Positions 11,601 to 26,600 of a stretch of DNA of 64,000 nt are shown here, one piece after another. The notes under the pieces were generated by a model. The model did not search any database. It worked only from the letters and a program-made list of their open reading frames with translations, and had not been told where the DNA came from. The first letter of the stretch is position 1, and each line of letters opens with the position of its first letter. Origin of the DNA: Limnephilus marmoratus (lineage: Eukaryota; Arthropoda; Insecta; Trichoptera; Limnephilidae); NCBI GenBank assembly GCA_917880885.1, contig OU862913.1, forward strand, positions 30,327,286-30,391,285, in the 5' to 3' direction. Made by a program: the position numbers and the translations under genes.

Positions 11601-14600
11601 TCTGTATTATATTATAGGAAAAATAGTAATGTAGGTACATAATTATAAATTAAAGGGATCAATAACTGCTCCTAAGACCACTTATCTTCTGGAGCGTGAG
11701 TCTAAAGCAAGAATATTAGTGGTGATAATAAGGGGTATCACAAGGATCAGTATTGCATACAAATTTGTTTTGATTGGGGTTTGCTATCTCAATATTTAAA
11801 TAAAAGGACCTTTGACTACTCGTCAGACCACTTGATACTCTGGAGCAGCGGTCGTCACACTTTTCGAGTCAAGGGCCACATTGGACAATGTGAGGTATCA
11901 CCGCGGGCCGCACACTTATGATTTCGGGGGGGGGGGGGGGTTGTACCTTTTTGTTTAGCAAGTTAAAAAAGCAATTATTTTGTATTTAAGCACTTCCTTC
12001 CTTTTTGTGTTCATGGTGTAGTGTCAATTCTTAATAATAATAATACACATAAAATCATAATATTATATTAAATATTTATATTGAGGGATCAGTAGGATTT
12101 ATAGGTTCAATTAGAAATGCCACAGAGCCGAACCCTCTGATATGAAAATATCTGGAGTCGGTGAATTATATTCCCATTTGGTCTCTAGTAGGTTGACATG
12201 TTGTTCTTGTATTGTTTTGTATTTATAATACTTATATAGTGCAATTGCATAACGTGGATTCACTAGATGATCATTTGGGGAAGTGTATGAAAGGGTTTAG
12301 TTTTTCCTTCTTTTTTTTTTTTATTTTTTTTTTTTTTGGGGGGAAAATTTAACCCGGACATTTAAATCTGGTGCGTAAAACAAAAATGTATCTGTAATGG
12401 AATCTTTCAGTTCAATTTTCATCCACTTCCCGAACTATCGAAATGTGAGAATTTTCGCGCACGTGATAAAAATGATTACAATGCATACAATAACAAAAAT
12501 TAACAAATATTAAAGTTTATTTTGCTTTATTAGTACTTGATAAGCGTGTTTTTTTTCGTCTTTTTTAGACCATTTTTTTACGTACCTACACCCTCACTGT
12601 GACTTCTCTAAGCCCTCTAATCGCCCCCCTGAAAGTCTCAAACGACAATATAATTAATTGTAAAAAAACGGAAAATATAATTAATTGTACCTACATGAAA
12701 AAAATGTATTTAAAAAGAAAACGCCAGATATTTGTGCGGGCCGCACAAATATCCGCCGCGGGCCGCAATTTGACGACCACGGCTCTGGAGCATAAATCTA
12801 GAACAAGATTGTTAATCAAAAGGGGTAGCACAAGGACCTGTACTGGGTCCAATACTGTTTATCTATATATATGTAAAGAAGAGTGTCCCGATGTGGGTGA
12901 GTTAGTTCGTTTTTAACGAATCAGATTCATGCATTTTGCATTCTTGACCTTCAAAACATGAGGAAGGTCACTGTTTAGATGAGATTTCTAAACCCCCCTC
13001 AAAACATAAGCCTCTAGTGCTGTCACATCCAACGTTATGACGCGTGGTCTCATTGTCTGAATGTATATTTTCCCATTGCAGAGACCTGCAGCTATTTGAG
13101 GCGTTCCGGCTGGCGTGCTCGCTTCTTGGTTCTGCGCGCGAGGAGGCGCTGGATCTGGCTGACGAACGCCAGCACGCCCTGGTCACGCAGCTTCTGCGCC
13201 TCGCCATCAACTGCCTCACTTTTGACTTTATCGGCACCAGCAGCGATGAGTCCTCTGATGATCTGTCTACTGTTCAGGTGAGGTTACTCGCAATTTTTAC
13301 CTACTAGAGAATATTTGCAACTATAACGCATTATTAATTGATGGCTCCTGTGGCCGAGTGGTGTGGCTCTCGACTAGAAATGCAGGGTTCAAATCACGGC
13401 AATGCGCAAATAAATTTTATTGTCTTAATTTGCATTATTTCGTAATTTATTCATTAATCCCCGATGCAAAATGGACGGGTGTTATAAGTTTGACCGCCGT
13501 CTGTGTGTCTGTCTGTGGCATCGTAGCTCCTAAATGAATGGACCGATTATGATGCGGTTTTTTTTTGTTTGAAAGCTGACGTGATCGAGATCATTCTTAG
13601 CTACAATTTAAAATCTGTTCAGGCGTTTCAAGGTCATCAGCTATTTTTTGTGTAACCCCTTAGGGGTCGTCCATTAATCACGTGGAATATTATCACGAAA
13701 AATAAATACATGTGATATCTCATTATACTTCCCCCCCCCCTTGTATTATTTCGTGATTTTTTCTAAACCCCCCCCCCCCCCCCTCTTTTGAGCCTCACGT
13801 GATGACCCCTTACTTAAAATTTTACTTATTTAAAATAACATAAAATATATTTGCAGCACCAGTATCACCCTGGTGTAAGACCGCCATTCAGAATTGAAAA
13901 GTTGCTTGAAATGGGTTTTTCCGTGTTTGGTGACCAGATCTGAATAGCCATCTCCTTCCTCTACCAATTACCCTCAGCCTCATAACATACCCCAATTGGG
14001 GATGCCATAGTCACACTGGCTCCAGATGGTTGGGAGCAGTTGGAATTCATGTGCGGTATTAACGAAGTGCCCTTTCTGTTTGCAGATCCCCACTTCGTGG
14101 CGGCCCGCCTTCCTGGACTCCACCACTCTGAAGCTGTTCTTCTCGCTGTACTCTTGGCTGCCGGTGACGCTGTCCAACCTGGCGCTATCCTGCCTGGTGC
14201 AGGTGGCCTCCGTGCGGCGCTCGCTGTTCAGCAACCCCGAGCGGGCCAAGTTTCTGCAGCATCTCGTGTCGGGTGTTAAGCACATCCTCGAGAACCCTCA
14301 GGTAATGCTCACTGTCTATTTAGCCATCTGACTGTTTATGACTGCCTATCTGACTGCCTGTCTATCTGATTTCCTTTCTATCTGTTTGCCTTTCTATACG
14401 ACTGCCTTTCTGTGTGTTTGCCTCTCTATCTGACTGCCAGTCTATCTGCCTTTCTATCTGTTTTCCTGTGTATGACTTCCAGTCTATCTGACTCCCAGTC
14501 TATATGACTGCATTTCTTTCTGACAAACTATTTATCTGTTTTCATGTGTATCTGACTGCATTTCTATCCGACTCCCTTTCTAGCTGTTTGCCTCTCTATC

Positions 14601-17600
14601 TGACTGTCTTACTATCTGTTTTCCTGTTAATCTGACTTCCAGTTAATCTGACTTCCAGTTAATCTGACTTCCAATTAATCTGACTTCCAGTTAATACTAC
14701 TTACAGTCTATCTCACTGAATTTCTATCTGACACCCTATTTATTTGTTTACCTGTCTATCTGACTGCCTTTCTATCTGTTTATTGTATATCTGACTACAT
14801 TTATATCTGTTAGCTAGACCATCTGACTGCCAGTCTCTCTGACTGCTTTCTTAACTGACTGCCTTTTATATCTTTTCCTTTTTAGCTGTTTGCCTCTATC
14901 TGACTGCCTATAACTGTCTTTCTATCTGTTTTCGTGTTTATCTGACTGCATTTTTATCTGACACCCTATTTATCAGTTTACCTGATTATTTGACTACCTT
15001 TCTATCTGTTTCCTGTCTAGCAGACTTCAACCCAATCTGACTACATTTCTATCTATCTGCCGGACTATCTGTCTGCTAGTCTACCCAGCCAATATGTTTG
15101 CCTTTCTATCTGTTTGTCGATCTATCTATTTGTGTATCTATCTGACTGCCTTCCTGTGTGCTTGCCTGTCTATCTGGTGCAAGAAATATATCTAAAGAGG
15201 AATGAGACAGGGCTGTGCAATATATTACCGAAAAAAGGAAATAATAATATACTTCTCTTTGTCACTTCCAGGGTCTGTCAGAGCCGACAAACTACCATGA
15301 GTTCTGCCGCCTGCTGGCACGGCTAAAGTCCAACTACCAGCTTGGAGAACTGGTGATGGTGGACAATTACCAGCAGACCATTCAGCTAATCGCCAAATTC
15401 ACTGTGCAGAGTTTACAGGTTTGCTTTTTTTCCTTACCGACATACGGTCCACAGTAATCATAGATAGAATATAACACTAGAAGTTTCTTCCATACAAATT
15501 TGAATGGAAATAAATGTGCCACTTGTCTGAAATTGAATATCATTTCATTTGAATTTTGTAATCACGGTGAACATAGTTTTGTATGGAAATATAGGTCGGT
15601 ATAAAAATATATGCTGGCATCCCACAGGGATCGGTTCTGTCTCCGACTTTGTTTTTGTTGCACATCCATGACTTTGTCATGGGCAACCAATTCATTGTTA
15701 CGCGGATGAAAGTACAGTCCATGTAGCTTTTTTGTTTCGGCTCGGAGGGCTTTGAAGCAAAGAATGGACGGTTACCTCAAGAGTGTTTTCTCTTGGGGTA
15801 AAAATAATCTCGTTGAATTCAATGTTTCAAAGACCCAATCATGTCTGATTACGTCTAAAAGGGATTGAAATGAAAATCTAGTCTCCTTCAATGGAAGCAA
15901 TCTTCCGAACAGGCCCTCCATTGATATGCTTAGGTGTAACTCTAAGTGACCAACTCAAATCTGACCCGATCATTTTGACCCGATCATTTTGACCTGATTA
16001 TTTTGACCTGATCATTTTGACCTGATCATTTTGACCCAATCATTTTGACCCAATCATTTTAACTCGATCATTTTAACCCGATCATTTTAATCTGATCATT
16101 TTGACTCAATCATTGTGACCCAACCATTTGACCTAATCATTTTGACGCACTCATTTTGATCGAACACGAACCACTAACGTTTTTTTTTTATTTTTTATTA
16201 ATCGCTGTTTAAATATTAACAGCCTTACTAAAAAACCCAGTGAAAATTTTATTCAATTGACAAACGGCCGCAGATGTGAAAACACTACTAATTAAAAATT
16301 GTTCATGGAAAAAAATACACGGCCTGAGAGGGTAGTTTATCTCTGTTTTAGTAATGATGTCTGAATGAAATTTGGAATTTTTCCAAAGTATTTTGAATGT
16401 TCTATATATTTCTTATTTTTGAAGGTGTCGTAAAAACAAATACCATTTATGAAAACTAGATAAAATTAGCTTTTTGATTTGTGTATTTGAAATACACGTT
16501 AGTTTTAAAAAGTGCTATATTTTAAGATTCAAACGTGCAAAAAAATTTCTTACCAAAACTTTTTTGTGAAAGGTAGAGAAATTTATAAAAAAACTAAATT
16601 TAACAAATACTGTCCTTTTATATAATGAATTAGGAACGAAACTGTCACCTCACTTTTTCCTCGTGCATACAATAAAAAACATGACACAACTACCTAGTTG
16701 TGTTGGTGTTACATCATGTTTTCCTCATCTTCATGGTTTCCTCATGTTTGATGATTTCCACATCTTCATGTTTGTTGATGGCTATCGATGGATCGAATTT
16801 GCGACAGCTGCATATATAAGTCTAATGACGTGTGTTGTATTTTGCAGATGTGGCAGTTTGCACCAAACTCGGTGCATTATCTGCTGTCGCTGTGGCAGCG
16901 CATGGTGGCCTCTGTGCCGTACGTCAAGGCCACGGAGCCGCATCTGCTGGAGACTTACACGCCCGAGGTCACCAGCGCCTATATTACCTCGCGCCTTGAC
17001 AGCGTCACCGTCGTCGTCAGGTATTTATTGATTAATGTTGATTCACTGTCGCTACACTAATTGTATATATCCATGTTCAATTACTCTCCTCAAAAAGATT
17101 CTCACACATGACATTGGCCCTGAGGGAAATTATTTTCCTCAGGGCCTCCTGTGTGGAGTTAACCCGTCAAAGGCCAGCAAATTCCAGGAAAAATACAGAA
17201 ATTTCGTAAAAAAACACAATTTTGAATTTTGAATTGAATGTTTGTTGATTAATTTTGAGCTATTGTATATTTTATTGACTGAAACACGTTCACAACACAA
17301 TAAACTATCTACCAAAACAACATTACTTGCATTTATTACGTAAATTAATAGGTTTTACGATGTTTTAGTCGCGGAACACGCATTAGTTGCGGCGGTTAAA
17401 TTTGCGGCAAATTCTGACAGGTCATAGAAGAAATCGTTTTAAAAATATTCTGGGGTTGCAAGGTGAATGAAACTTTTAGGTGTCTCATAGAGTAATGTTG
17501 GCGCAAGCGATTCTGACACTGTTCTTCATACAAATTCTGTACATAGAAGGGCCAAAATCGCAGACCAAAAGTTTTTTGTCGAAAATATTATTCAAATATT

Positions 17601-20600
17601 TGAATTATTTTCTCGCGCATGCGCATACGAGACACGCGCCGGCGCGTCTCCGGCCTGTCACCGGTTAATGTAAAAAAAATAATTAGACAATTGAATCGTT
17701 GCGTTCCAATATCCACCCTAATGAATTTTTGTCAAAAATTAGATGTGAATGCCATCCGATGTGGTTTCTCACAAGGAATACAATACCGTTATTATTATAT
17801 CCAAAAGTCTTCTAGTTTCTTTATAAATCGTGTTTAAATATGGGCCTATAATAATTAAAACTCGTTTTTTAAATATATGTTGAAAAATATTGTGACTTTA
17901 CAAAAATATGTTCATATAGACCAATAAACGCTGATTCTGAATATATAAGTTTTATTTAATAATATTAAACGTAGAGTTTTTAAAAAATTATTAAAAAGTC
18001 CATTTTTAATCGGGTCGTAAAAATACGCCCTCAAGTTGGCATTATTGAAATTTTAGTGGTGACGTCACTGTTCGACGTGTCGTGACGTCACCGTAAAGTC
18101 ACTGTATGGGAATGTATGATATGACACAAGCCATCGTATTAATTTATTCGTTTATTTACATACTGTTTATAGAGATTTAGTTGTTGTATTTATTGAAACA
18201 TATTTAGGCCTATTAGGGAGAATATTTCGAACAACGGAATTCATCACACCATACCAAAATTGGGGATGCTATATTCTTACTGGCTTGAGACGGTTGGTAG
18301 CAGTTTGGGCTATTGTGTTGTATTCAGATAAAACGTTATATTATATGCAAGTAGGAATCTTTAGCGGTTTTTTGCTAAGCCGACTGCATGTATAAATAAG
18401 TATGTCGTTTTTAGTTAGTAAAGATATTGAAATTATTGTTAGTAAAAATATATTTACAGCGGATTTTCACTCAACATACCTCCAGATATAAGTATATCGA
18501 CTTTGGTTGTACGGCCGTATATCTTCGTTGCATACTTACTTGAAGAAAAAATCTTCCAAAGAATCAACGGTCGGAAGGATCAATTGTTGGCCGGACCAAC
18601 TGTCGTTGGACCAACTGTCGCCGGACCAATTGTCGGGTCACTGATCAAGAAATGCGTTAGAGTAAATTTTAGATGGAGTTGCCGTGTGTTGAAGACATTA
18701 AATTCAGTGAAGAGTCGAGTGGAGGAGTATCTCGTCGGTCGGTTGTTGATAACACGTATTATCGTTTTTTGAATTAAATAACTATGTAATTTTTTTTGAT
18801 TGAGTCTGTATTTTTGTCTGCAGCGAAGGGCTTGAAGATCCTCTGGAGGACACCGGTATGGTGGCCCAGCAGCTGGAGCAGGTGTCGGTGATTGCGCGCT
18901 GCGAGTACGGCAAGACTTGCGCGCTTCTCGTCGCGCTGTTTGACTCCGCCGCTGGGGGATACCAGGAAAACAGACCCACACAAGACCCTCAGAGGCTGGT
19001 CTATCAAGGTAAGACTCATTTAAAATACCACATTAAAAATGGATCAAAGTCAAGCTGTCACGCAAGTATCGCATAAGAGTCCTTACTGCTCCCAATCATC
19101 TGGAGCCAGGGAGACTGTGGTATCCCCAACTAGGGTACGGTGTGACATTGAAGGTATTGTGGATGGGAAGAAGATATGGAAGAGGAAGGTGGGGAGGTAC
19201 CTTGCTATTCTGATCTGCTTACCAAACATGGCTCAAGCCATTTCAAACAATGTTGCAATTCTAAATGATGGTTTTATTTTATTTTTTTGCACTAACTCCG
19301 CATATCTTGGCGATGCTGTGTGGAGAGTACTGTTGAAAAGAGGAAGTAGTCAAAATGGGTTTTTGAATAGAACCATGTAATAGGAGGGAGAAAACACTGA
19401 GGCCGGCAAATCATTCCACAGCCGAGCTGTTGAACTCAAGAACGAGTCGTAGAAAAGACCCGTTCTCATGTAACAGACGTCAACTGTGCACAAATGTTGT
19501 GTGCGCGTTTGGCGTGTTTTCCGACTATGCACCGGTGCCGAAGGGATCAATGAAGCTAGTTCCTCAGAGCATCTTCCATTGTAATACCGGTAGAACAAGG
19601 ACAGCATTCCTACCTGACGTCTGTACACTAAAGGTTGCAAACCGTTTATTAAGATAGGAGAATCTGTAAAACTGGATAATTTTACTTTGGTAAAGGGGCG
19701 ATTCTTTCAATATGGTTAACTCATTGTGGGCCAGGATTTTTTGCACATACATCGTATGAAATTTTGTGCATTTATTTTGAACTATCGTTTATTTTATTTA
19801 CCGAAACATATTATTTGAACAATAAACTAAACAGATAAAAACAACATTACTTGAGTTGATAGGTTTATCGAAGTTTTTGTGACCGGCCGTAGACTGACTT
19901 TGACAGCTCATTTCGTGGTAAAATGCGACCGACAAACTCCACAGATAAATTATTTTAAAATACTGAAGTGCTGCCAGGTGAAAGAAACTTTTAGCTGTAT
20001 CGGGAATACTGTTGATGCAAGCGATTCTGACCTTGTTCTTGATACAGTTTCTTTATACATGAGGGTCAAAATCGCAAATCAATTTTTTTTTTTTAAATTC
20101 TACCGTGACCATCGGATGACAAACGGCCTACAAGCGGTTTTAAGAAACACTGCTTTAGATCATATTTCTCACTATGATAGTAAGGGAGACAACGATTTCT
20201 ATGAGACCTATATGAGTTGTTCCGAAAACCGAACAAATTAGCCTTAACCTCATATTTGCCGGAGACGCGTGGATGCGCGCGGAAAAAATTTCGAAAAAAT
20301 TTGATTGTCTGCGATTTTGACCCTTCTATATATAGAATTTGTATGAAAGACAAGTTCAGAATCATTTGCGCCAACATTCACCCATGATATCAGCAAAAAT
20401 TTCATTCACCCGGCAACCCCAGAATATTTTTAAATGATTTTATCTGTGGCATCAAAATGTCAAATTTGCCGCGATTCTTTCTGTCAAAGTCCGATGCGTG
20501 TTACTCGATGAAAACATCGTAAAACCTATCAATTTACGTAATTAACGCAAGTAATGTTGTTTTGGTACATAGTTTATTGTTCTAGGAATGTGTTTCGGTC

Positions 20601-23600
20601 AATATAATATACGATAGCTCAAAATTAATACACAAAACATTCAATTCAAATTTCAAAGTGGTGCTTTGTTAGGGAATTTTCCTGGCTTGTCACAGGTTAA
20701 TAAAAAATCATGTATCTATTTATCCTTTCTTTTGGACATTTTTTTATCTTGTGTTTGTGTTTTGTTGCAGGTCAATTGACGTGGTTGGTTTACATAATCG
20801 GAGCCACCATCGGAGGTCGCCTGTCATTTAACAGCAACGAGGAACATGATGCCATGGACGGGGAGCTGGTCTGCCGCGTGCTGCAGCTCATGAACCTCAA
20901 CGACGCCCGCCTCGCCAGGGTGAGAACCTAACCTGACCAAATTTGACCCCACCTACCTAAATGTTTGGATCATTTCTTAGAACTGTTTTTGTGAGAAAAT
21001 CGCCTCAAAAATAAATCTTATTTGATTAATTTGTGTTATTTTACAATTAATTAATTAAAAATAATATTTAGAATATTTGCGGCACGTTCCAGAGTGGAAG
21101 ATACTCTTAGTATCGCCCTGGTGTTAGACCACCATTCAGAATTGAAACATTGCTTGAAAAGGCTTTAGCCGTGTTTGGTGGCGAGATCTGAATATCCAGG
21201 TACTTCCCTATCTTCCTCTTCCCCATCTCCTTCCCTTCCCTACTACCTTCAGCCTCACAAAATACCCCAATTGGGGTTGCAATAGACTCACTGGCTCCAG
21301 ACGGGAGCAGCTGGGACTCTTGTGAGGTATTCATATAAAAAAATATTAAAGAAGGGTCCCTTTCTTAATCTTACTCATTACACATACATCATTTATATAT
21401 TGTAAACTGTACGAAATTAATAAATTTGTAATGTTGTTCTAGCAACAAGGCGGGTGCGAGAAGTTGGAACTGGCCATGATGTGGTTCCTGGAACAGTTCC
21501 GCAAGATCTACGTCAGCGACCAGGTGCAGAAGACGTGCAAGCTCTTCCGCCGCCTCAGCGAGGTTCTGGGAATAACCGATGAGCCCATGCTGCTCAGTGT
21601 CTTCATACGGAAGATGTAAGTACAACATGCACCAATAGTTTTATTTTAATTAACATTAAGTTTTAGTCCAATTGTTTAGTTTTCGGAACAACTCATATAT
21701 GTCTATAGAAATCGTTGTGTCTCCCTTACTATCATAGTGAGAAATATGATTTAACCTGTCCGATACATAGCGAATATTCACTTAAAATGTCTTAACCTCT
21801 AATTTGCCGGAGACGCGCGGGCGCGCGCGTCGTTGTGTCTCCCTTACTATCATAGTGAGAAATATGATTTAACCTGTCCGGTACATCGCGAATCTTCACT
21901 TAAAATGTCTTAACCTCTAATTTGCCGGAGACGCGCAGGCGCGCGCGCGCATGCGCGAGAAAATAATTTGAAATAGTTCGAAAATTTTAATAATATTTTC
22001 GACCAAAACTTTTTGTCTGCACCGTTTTCACATAAAATCATCGCGTGAGTCATTTTTACCTATTTTTAATGTTTGCATTTTAAATTTTAATATTTACAAA
22101 TATTAATATTTATTTGTAATATAACAATTTGAATGCTTATTTTGTAACCTTTCTAAAACAGTTTTTACTATTTGGCTACGTTTAGAAATGTTTCATTTAT
22201 AGAGCTTTAATTGTGAAGTGGTAATAATACAAAGTTTTCGTAAAATGTCATTTCGTTTGAGACATTATAAGAGCATAATGGCGATTTTCGGAGGGGTTAA
22301 CTGTATCGTACTTCAACTAAGAACTACCAACCTTATCATGTTGTGAGTTTGAAGGTAGTGGGGAGGGGAAGGAGATGGGGAAGAGGAGTCGGGAAAAAGT
22401 ATCTGGCTATCTGGAGGTCAAAAGGCCTCAACCACTCTCTCGATCCGGCCCGCCGCGCAGCCGGTGGGCAGACACTTACACTTACGCCATGAACTTGGGC
22501 ACCCCTGCTAAGTCACCAAATGTAGTGAACCACTTGGGGTGACCTATGGCAGAAGTGTTGGTCATCCCAAAATTAAAAAAACGATAGTTACTTTGTCAAA
22601 TTGTAGACCGCCGATGGTGATTTCAACTTCCTTTTGTTTCAGCATCACTAACCTGAAGTACTGGGGCGGCTCCGAGGCCATCACCAGCAAAACCCTGGGC
22701 CTGCTCAGCGACCTCAGCGTTGGCTACTCCTGCGTCAGAAAGCTGGTCAAGCTGGACGAGGTCCAGTTCATGCTGACGCACCACACCGTGAGTTTGTCTC
22801 ATTTTATATTATTTTCTCATTAATTTCTCGTTTTCTTGATGAAAAGTTTCGTTATCAGCGTGGATGTCTTGTCGAATTCAGGTAGATTCTAACTAAATTT
22901 GGTCAGAAGTGTCCCAACTGCTCCCAACCGCCTGAAGCTAGTGCGCCTAAGGCATCCCCATTTGGGGTATGTTTGTGGAGCTGAAGGTAGTGGAGAAGGG
23001 AAAAAATGGGGAAGAGAAAGGTGGGGAAGTACCTGGCTATTCAGATCTGGTCAACAAACACGGGTAAAGCCATTTCATAAACCATGTTTCAATTCTGATT
23101 GGGGCATATATAATACACCAGGGCGATACAATTTGCGGCACATTCCAGAGTGGGAGACACTTTCAGTTGGAATTGAAGAATTTGCTTGAAATGGCTTTAG
23201 CCATGTTTGGTGATCAGATCCGAATAGCCAGGTGCTTCCCACCTTCCTCTTTCCCATCTCCTTCCTCTCTCCAGTACCTTCAGCCTCACAACATACCCCG
23301 ATTGCGAATGCCATAGTCTCACTAGCTCCAAACGGGAGCGATTGAGACTAGTGCAGTATTTACATAAAAAAAAAATAATTTTCTTCTCAAGCTTATAAAC
23401 AAGCTTGGTGGAGTTATGCTAATAAGTGTAGCAAAATTACAGGTTTTTGGGCTGATAATAATAAGTATGGCAAAATTGATGGAGGTTTTAGTGCTGAATA
23501 TTGTAAATGTAGTAAAATTGTTATAGTTTTTTGGACTGATAATAAAGTGTAGCAAAATTGATAGAAGTTTTAGCGCTGAATATTGTAAATGTAGTAAAAT

Positions 23601-26600
23601 TGTTATAGTTTTTAGGACTGATGATAAAGTGTAGCAAAATTGATAGAAGTTTTAGGACTGACAATAATATGTGTAGCAAAATTGATAGAGGTTTTAGGGC
23701 TGATAGTAATAAATGATGCAAAATTGATATAGCTTTTAGGACTGTGTAATATATTGATATAATATATATTTAATAACACTTTTCTTACAATAGAATTATC
23801 CGGAATCTTGTTGAAATAAAAGAACCCTGTATGATGCTTCTTTCAGCAGTCCTACAGCAAACAACACTCTAAATTCAAACTATAGACGTGCGCTCCCAGC
23901 GCCCGTCTATTAAGGAGGTAGCTACCAGTAGGTACCAGTAGCTACCACAGACTGACAATAATATGTGTAGCAAAATTGATAGAGGTTTTAGGGCTGATAG
24001 TAATAAGCGTAGCAAAATTAATAGAGGAGGTTTTTAAAGAGGTTTTTAGAGAGAGGTTTTTAGAGAGAGGTTTTTAGAGAGAGGTTTTTAGAGAGAGGTT
24101 TTTAGAGAGAGGTTTTTAGAGAGAGGTTTTTAGAGAGAGGTTTTTAGAGAGGTTTTTAGAAAGAGGTTTTTGGAGGTTTTAGGATGATGATCCTAACCCT
24201 TGTCATCACAAAGCCGATTTTTTATTGTATGTTGTGATTCCAGTCGGAGCATTTCCCGTTCCTGGGCTGCAGTGCCTCGGTGGGTGAGATGCGGTGCCGC
24301 AGCATGCTGTACACCGCCCTCGGCCGCCTGCTCATGGTGGATCTGGGAGAGGACGAGGACCGCTTCCACACCTTCATGATGCCGCTCACGGGTAAAATCT
24401 GATCCTAATCTTTTTGTGAAATTGTTGAGTCCTAAAATATCGATTCTATTTTGTTCGGAAGATAGTTGATTTAAAAAATATACATTATTAGGTATAATAG
24501 AGTGTAAGGAGAATATATGACCCGAATGTGAATGGTAGAAGAAGTTGAGGACGCCCGAGGAAGACATTGCACCATCAAGTGAACCAAATAAAGTACATAT
24601 TTATAAAAATGGACTCACCAAAGTATGTTTGAATTTTGAGATATCTGCAGAATTTACCCAAATGATTTTTTTTTTAACATTAACTCCAAACAGGAGGCTC
24701 CGAGGAAAATAATTTCAATCTGGGCCTATGTCATCTTAGGGGATGCTGTGTGGAGGGTCTTTTTAGGAAAGGAAAAATCAGGTGGGTAGTGATGGACGTA
24801 TGAATCCATCCCTCCCACTGCAGTGCAAAGAAATGGGTCAAGATAGTCTTGCTGGAGAGGGCCAAAGGTCTCCCTCAACCAGTCTCTCCCAATCTGGGCT
24901 ACTACGCAGCTGGTGGACTAATGCATCCACCGCCAAGATCAGAACAAACCTCACCCCAAGAACCACGGCAACTCTGCTAAGTCGCCAAACGTAGCGAACC
25001 TATGGTGACTAAGGTGGTCCAGGCCTGTATGGTAAAATTTTTTCTTTCAAATATAGATGTAGCCACCCATTTTATTTGTTACACCTATCATTCCTATTAT
25101 GTGTAAAAAATTTCAGCCCCCTATCTTATGTACAAGGGGGTGCTCATCGAATCAGAAGTTTCTGACAAAAGTTCTGATTTTAAGTAAAACAAGTAATTTA
25201 AGGTTTATTAATATTACAAGTATTTTAGTTAAATAAGTATAAAACGTATTTAAATTTGAACAAAATTTGGTAACAAAGCAATAATTAACATAATATTAGT
25301 CGCAATCTTTCAAAACTATGTTTGTTAACTCCATTTTGAATGTTTCAGTAGAAACGATTTTTCTGTTTTGTTCAACGATGTGAAGTAAAAATTGCTTTTC
25401 TTTCTCATTCTTAGTGAGTATCGTGTTGTAATCTTCAAATAGTTTAACACCTCTCTCCGCTGTATCATTAACAACACGCAAATTTTTGACTCAGCTTTCA
25501 CCTTGAAGGTAATCAACATTGTTATTCCAAGTCTTAGCAGTTAATTACAAGAAAGAGTCCTTGATGTCAAGAACCAAGAGCATTTTCAACATTCTTTGTG
25601 TTGTAAAAGCTTGTAATGTAACCTCTGAGGCAAGCTTAGCAGAATCACCTCGTACTGAACGATTACCGTCATCAGAATTTATTTTTTGAACAATGGCCTG
25701 TTTATCAGCATCAAACAGCTTCTTAGAAAACAAGGTAAATGAGACTAGTTCATCTGACAAATACCATAAGTGACGCTCTAAGACACGAGCTGCTATACTG
25801 ATTTCGGAATCAATGTCTTCGTACAATTTTAAGCTATTCCAAAGTATTAAGTCATTTACTGGTGCATCTGCTGCCAAAGACGCTTTGATTCAAACTTTGG
25901 TGTAGATGATAACTAACAAACCGAACAATTTGTTTTTCTTCTCTCTTGATTAGTTTAAATCTTATTACGATCAAGCGCACTGGTAACGTATTGTGTAAAT
26001 ATGTCACTTGTAGACAGCTCAACGCACTACAAACTCATCTTTGGACTTATCCTCTAATATGCTAGCATTACTAGAAGTGCTACTGAAGCTGCACTCAAGT
26101 TCTAACTCTTGTCTCGACACCACCGAAGATGAAGCATTACTTTCAGCAGCTATTTCTTTCAATTCTTCAGATCTTTGTTTCCGTTTTAGAGAACTTTCTT
26201 TGACCTTTTCTAGTTTCTTGTCGATTGAGATCATAATCATCTTATGTTCTCATCCTTGATCGATGAGAAACGCTCTGTCTTCCGCAATTTTTATCAAATT
26301 CAAAGCGCTTGCATGGGCAATATCAAAAAGTTTGTCTAGTTCTTTTTTAAACAAATACTTTCCTTTTCTTTGTGCTTCAGAATTTCTTCCTCTATTTTAA
26401 TTCAACAGCAGTTCTTAAGAAACCCAGTTTTTTAATGCAGTGATTTTGTTGTCTGGTCGGAATACTAGATTTACTCCATACGTTCTTGAATAAGTGTATG
26501 CGCGGAATCTTTCACATTTTTGGAATCATTTGATATGTTGTGATAACGGAGTAAAACTTGCCGAAGAGTAGGATGTTGGTTAAGCCTCATCAATGGCTCA

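Noticed and set aside
14350..15178. Possible CRISPR-like or regulatory array
   Set aside because: The units are short, degenerate and contiguous with no spacers: a simple minisatellite.
16663..17060. Frames of 122 and 90 codons around 16.7-17.0 kb
   Set aside because: They are XPO7 exon 8 read through into intron, one of them in the wrong frame.
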